From: Coprococcus ammoniilyticus
GTDB lineage: Bacteria; Bacillota; Clostridia; Lachnospirales; Lachnospiraceae
DNA length: 64,000 nucleotides
Reading direction: 5' to 3'
Assembly: GCF_025567345.1 (NCBI RefSeq)
Contig: NZ_JAOQJS010000003.1
Coordinates: 361,216-425,215, forward strand
Shown here: one piece after another, positions 62,086-64,000 of the stretch
Layout: each line of letters opens with the position of its first letter
Position numbering within the stretch: position 1 is the stretch's first letter
The notes under the pieces: generated by a model
The model's database searches: none
The model's input: only the letters and a program-made list of their open reading frames with translations
Told to the model about the DNA's origin: nothing
Program-made: the position numbers and the translations under genes

Positions 62086-62526
62086 TTACTTGAATGGTAA
62101 ATCATCCTCTATACCTTCCGGAATACTCATAAAACCTTCTGCACTTGCATTTGCAGGTGAAGGTCTGCCAGCTGGCTGATAACTTCCGCCATCTGATGAA
62201 GAACTTCCTTTGCTTTCAGCAAATTCCTGGTCTTCGATAACAACATCTGTTGTATATACTTTGTTTCCATCTTTATTGGTATAACTGCCTGTCTGGATTC
62301 TTCCAGTAGCCACGATCTTTGTACCCTGTTTCAGATACTTTTCAGCAAATTCTGCTGAACGGCCAAAAGCAACACAGTTAATAAAATCTGCGGTCTGATC
62401 ACCATTTCTGTTAAAACGTCTATCTACAGCGAGAGTGTATCTGGCAATTGCCATCTGATCATTCCCCTGAGAATATCTGATCTCTGGATCTCTTGTTAAA
62501 CGACCCATTAAAATTACTTTATTCAT
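62086..62526 (-). CDS. ssb: Single-stranded DNA-binding protein
   Basis: A 146-residue SSB. The OB-fold occupies about 1-105 (MNKVILMGRLTRDPEIRYS, quoted 19 residues; VAFGRSAEFAEKYLKQG). A Ser/Gly/Pro-rich linker follows, then the acidic tail DDLPFK that recruits replication and repair partners. AGGAGG before the ATG. Located between rpsF and rpsR as in most Firmicutes. Confidence 0.97.
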   Translation of the reverse strand: MNKVILMGRLTRDPEIRYSQGNDQMAIARYTLAVDRRFNRNGDQTADFINCVAFGRSAEFAEKYLKQGTKIVATGRIQTGSYTNKDGNKVYTTDVVIEDQEFAESKGSSSSDGGSYQPAGRPSPANASAEGFMSIPEGIEDDLPFK

Positions 62527-62541
62527 ACGGAATTCCTCCTA

Positions 62542-62832
62542 TTACTCAGCGTCTAAACGAACGCAAAGATATCTGAGAACAGGCTCCATGATACGAACAT
62601 TAGCTTCAAGCTGTGCTGGTACATCAGCTTCTGCATCGAACTGAATGAAGTAATAGTAAGCTTCGCCCATCTTCTGGATTTCATAAGCAAGCTTCTTAAG
62701 TCCGCAGTCTTCAACATTAGTGATAGTTGCATTAGCTTTCTCGATGTAAGCCTTTACTTTCTCAACTGCTGCTGTTCTAGCATCCTCATCAATCTTTGCA
62801 TTAACTACTAAAGTTAACTCATACTTGTTCAT
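62542..62832 (-). CDS. rpsF: 30S ribosomal protein S6
   Basis: A 96-residue protein beginning MNKYELTLVVNAKIDEDAR, with GLKKLAYEIQKMGEAYYYF and the usual end VLRYLCVRLDAE. AAGGAGGTG precedes the ATG. First gene of the operon; the S6:S18 pair is known to bind its own leader in other bacteria. Confidence 0.97.
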   Translation of the reverse strand: MNKYELTLVVNAKIDEDARTAAVEKVKAYIEKANATITNVEDCGLKKLAYEIQKMGEAYYYFIQFDAEADVPAQLEANVRIMEPVLRYLCVRLDAE

Positions 62833-62916
62833 GTAATTGCACCTCCTTATGGTCTCTGGCCCATATATGATATATGAGCAAGGAAATATATGATTATTAA
62901 CACATCACAGAACAAA

Positions 62917-62945
62917 ATAATATCATAAAGGTTCCCATGTTGCAA
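62917..62945 (-). promoter_or_regulatory. Promoter of rpsF-ssb-rpsR
   Basis: TTGCAA (62940-62945) and TATTAT (62917-62922) are 17 bases apart on the minus strand. The leader of about 75 nt contains the dyad CATATAT-C-ATATATG shortly before the ribosome site, a possible S6:S18 feedback region. Confidence 0.65.
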
Positions 62946-62986
62946 GAATTTTTTTATTATTTCAATACTTTTTTTCTATTTTATTG

Positions 62987-63163
62987 CTATTCTATAAAAC
63001 CTTTAAAATTCTTTTCAACTAATTTTCTCGGTACCATTACCTGATGATCGCACCCTTTACATTTCAAACGAAAATCCATACCAACGCGAAGGATCTCCCA
63101 TTCATTTGCACCACATGGATGCGGCTTCTTCATCTTAATTATCTGACCAACATTAAACTCCAT
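62987..63163 (-). CDS. DUF951 small protein
   Basis: A 58-residue protein of the DUF951 family: VGQIIKMKKPHPCGANEWEI, then GMDFRLKCKGCDHQVMVPRK, with one Cys plus a CxxC that may bind zinc. The family is nearly universal in Firmicutes and often lies by rpsF or ychF; its role is not known. The ATG at 63163 has AAGGAGTG with good spacing. Confidence 0.92.
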   Translation of the reverse strand: MEFNVGQIIKMKKPHPCGANEWEILRVGMDFRLKCKGCDHQVMVPRKLVEKNFKGFIE

Positions 63164-63221
63164 ACTGCACACTCCTTATTTATCAACACCTGAATCTGAT
63201 TTTCTCTCAGTCTTTTTACAG

Positions 63222-63262
63222 ATAAAAGAAAAAGCTGAAATCGTTATGATTTCAGCTTTTCA
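63222..63262 (-). terminator. Terminator of the rRNA-tRNA operon
   Basis: AAAAGCTGAAATC (63230-63242) and GATTTCAGCTTTT (63248-63260) form a perfect 13-bp stem with loop GTTAT. T-rich sequence follows on the minus strand. Confidence 0.85.
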
Positions 63263-63268
63263 AAGTCG

Positions 63269-63341
<73 letters not shown>

Positions 63342-63355
63342 ATATTACATAATAG

Positions 63356-63429
63356 TAGCGGGGACAGGATTTGAACCTATGACCTTCGGGTTATGAGCCC
63401 GACGAGCTTCCAGACTGCTCCACCCCGCG
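63356..63429 (-). tRNA. Initiator tRNA-fMet (CAT)
   Basis: The anticodon stem has three G-C pairs (GGGCTCATAACCC), and base 1 (C) is unpaired against position 72. Both are hallmarks of initiator tRNA. No CCA encoded. Confidence 0.93.
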
Positions 63430-63447
63430 ATATAAATAAAAAAGAAA

Positions 63448-63529
63448 TGGGCGGAGGTGGATTCGAACCACCGAAGCATTACGCAGCAGATTTACAGTCT
63501 GTCCCCTTTGGCCACTCGGGAATCCACCC
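63448..63529 (-). tRNA. tRNA-Tyr (GTA)
   Basis: 82 bases with a long variable arm. Anticodon loop CTGTAAA and acceptor GGGTGGA/TCCGCCC with one T-G pair. No CCA encoded. Confidence 0.94.
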
Positions 63530-63550
63530 ATTTTTTGCTTTTCAGCAAAA

Positions 63551-63623
63551 AGCCGATGATCGGACTCGAACCGATAACCTGCTGATTACAAATCAGCTGC
63601 TCTGCCAATTGAGCCACATCGGC
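63551..63623 (-). tRNA. tRNA-Thr (TGT)
   Basis: Acceptor GCCGATG/CATCGGC, anticodon loop TTTGTAA, T-loop GGTTCGAGTCC. No CCA encoded. Confidence 0.95.
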
Positions 63624-63636
63624 ATATTAAATTAAA

Positions 63637-63708
63637 TGACCCCAACGAGATTCGAACTCGTGTTACCGCCGTGAAAGGGCGATGTCTTAACCGCTTGACC
63701 ATGGGGCC
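63637..63708 (-). tRNA. tRNA-Glu (TTC)
   Basis: Acceptor GGCCCCA/TGGGGTC with one G-T pair, anticodon loop CTTTCAC, T-loop AGTTCGAATCT. No CCA encoded. Confidence 0.95.
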
Positions 63709-63720
63709 TTATAAGATTAG

Positions 63721-63792
63721 CTCCCCGAGTAGGGCTCGAACCTACAACCCCTCGGTTAACAGCCGAGTGCTCTACCATTGAGCTATCGAGGA
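63721..63792 (-). tRNA. tRNA-Asn (GTT)
   Basis: Acceptor TCCTCGA/TCGGGGA, anticodon loop CTGTTAA, T-loop GGTTCGAGCCC. First tRNA behind the 23S gene. No CCA encoded. Confidence 0.95.
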
Positions 63793-63824
63793 ATAACACC
63801 TGGTATACCACGGCGTACTCATCA

Positions 63825-63853
63825 AGCCTAACACAGATTCAGGTTGATGTCAA
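63825..63853 (-). promoter_or_regulatory. Possible internal promoter of the tRNA cluster
   Basis: A perfect TTGACA (63848-63853) is 17 bases from TAGGCT (63825-63830) on the minus strand, between the 23S end and tRNA-Asn. The -10 is poor, so this is tentative. Confidence 0.4.
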
Positions 63854-63946
63854 TACTTTTTGTTTCATGTACCTTCAGAATTTCATACAGAAAGTCTTAC
63901 GACTTCATTCTCTCCAATCTCTTCCGCTTATCTTTCGAACCTCTCA

Positions 63947-64000
63947 GGATAAGTCTTCGACCTATTAGTATCTGTCAGCTGAATGCGTTACCGCACTTAC
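63947..64000 (-). rRNA. rrl: 23S rRNA, 3' end (rest outside window)
   Basis: Read on the minus strand, the last 54 bases contain GTGCGGTAACGCATTCAGCT and CAGATACTAATAGGTCGAAG followed by ACTTATCC. This is the universal 3' terminus of bacterial 23S rRNA. The exact last base is estimated. Confidence 0.92.

Overview
This window is a piece of a chromosome from a low-to-mid GC Firmicute, most likely a gut Lachnospiraceae (Clostridia). The evidence is AGGAGG-type ribosome sites, sigma-A promoters of the TTGACA-17-TATAAT type, a PPi-dependent phosphofructokinase, LL-diaminopimelate aminotransferase (DapL), class-2 GalT, a YerC/TrpR-like protein, DUF1836 and DUF624 proteins, and an ANTAR regulator beside glnA. 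I cannot fix the genus from sequence alone. I see no prophage, transposase, CRISPR array or plasmid genes; this is mostly core chromosome with a few accessory patches.

Layout. 1-5.2 kb: end of a PPi-phosphofructokinase gene, then a very large secreted LRR/Ig-like surface protein. 5.4-11.5 kb: gltBD glutamate synthase. 11.8-15 kb: a GH3 hexosaminidase and an LCP-family wall-polymer transferase. 15.2-16.5 kb: argG. 16.9-22.1 kb: a drug/peptide-type ABC exporter, divergent from a two-component system that probably controls it. 22.2-26.2 kb: a YfhO membrane protein and an SH3/cell-wall hydrolase. 26.6-28.4 kb: an RsuA-type pseudouridine synthase and a C39-like cysteine protease. 28.6-29 kb: RNase P RNA with its promoter. 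29-35 kb: the replication/transcription cluster dgt-dnaG-rpoD-trmK plus a nucleoside-kinase-like gene. 35-39.3 kb: a sugar ABC importer (binding protein, two permeases, DUF624). 40-46.8 kb: a membrane-anchored unknown, a CPBP protease, an ABC-F ATPase, a Cys-rich small protein, a CorC/HlyC-type protein and a DUF1836 regulator. 47-53.4 kb: a galactose/galactan locus with intact lacI-type regulator, galK and galT, but wrecked galactanase (GH53) and beta-galactosidase (GH42) genes. 53.5-59.6 kb: yerC, an amylase-like protein with all catalytic residues replaced, dapL, dapF, an ANTAR regulator and glnA. 59.8-61.5 kb: a small ABC exporter. 61.8-63.2 kb: rpsF-ssb-rpsR and DUF951. 63.3-64 kb: six tRNAs directly behind the 3' end of a 23S rRNA.

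Main points for follow-up. (1) Giant intergenic hairpins, 260-365 nt, fill three of the convergent gene junctions. Two copies (27.4-27.7 kb and 41.0-41.2 kb) are clearly the same family; their sequence differences are compensatory, so base pairing is conserved. The third (16.46-16.83 kb) has the same architecture and a related tip. In all three the outermost arm carries the stop codon of one neighbouring gene. (2) An intact GH13 alpha-amylase-like protein has substitutions in all four conserved catalytic regions and is probably a pseudoenzyme. (3) The galactan-degrading hydrolases have decayed by large internal deletions while the Leloir genes and their predicted operators are preserved. (4) The ANTAR regulator next to glnA has a degenerate receiver domain without the phosphorylated Asp. 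(5) No 5S rRNA lies between the 23S 3' end and the tRNA cluster. Nitrogen assimilation is well represented here (gltBD, glnA with ANTAR, argG, dapL/dapF), as is cell envelope biology (LRR/Ig-like protein, LCP, GH3, YfhO, SH3-hydrolase).
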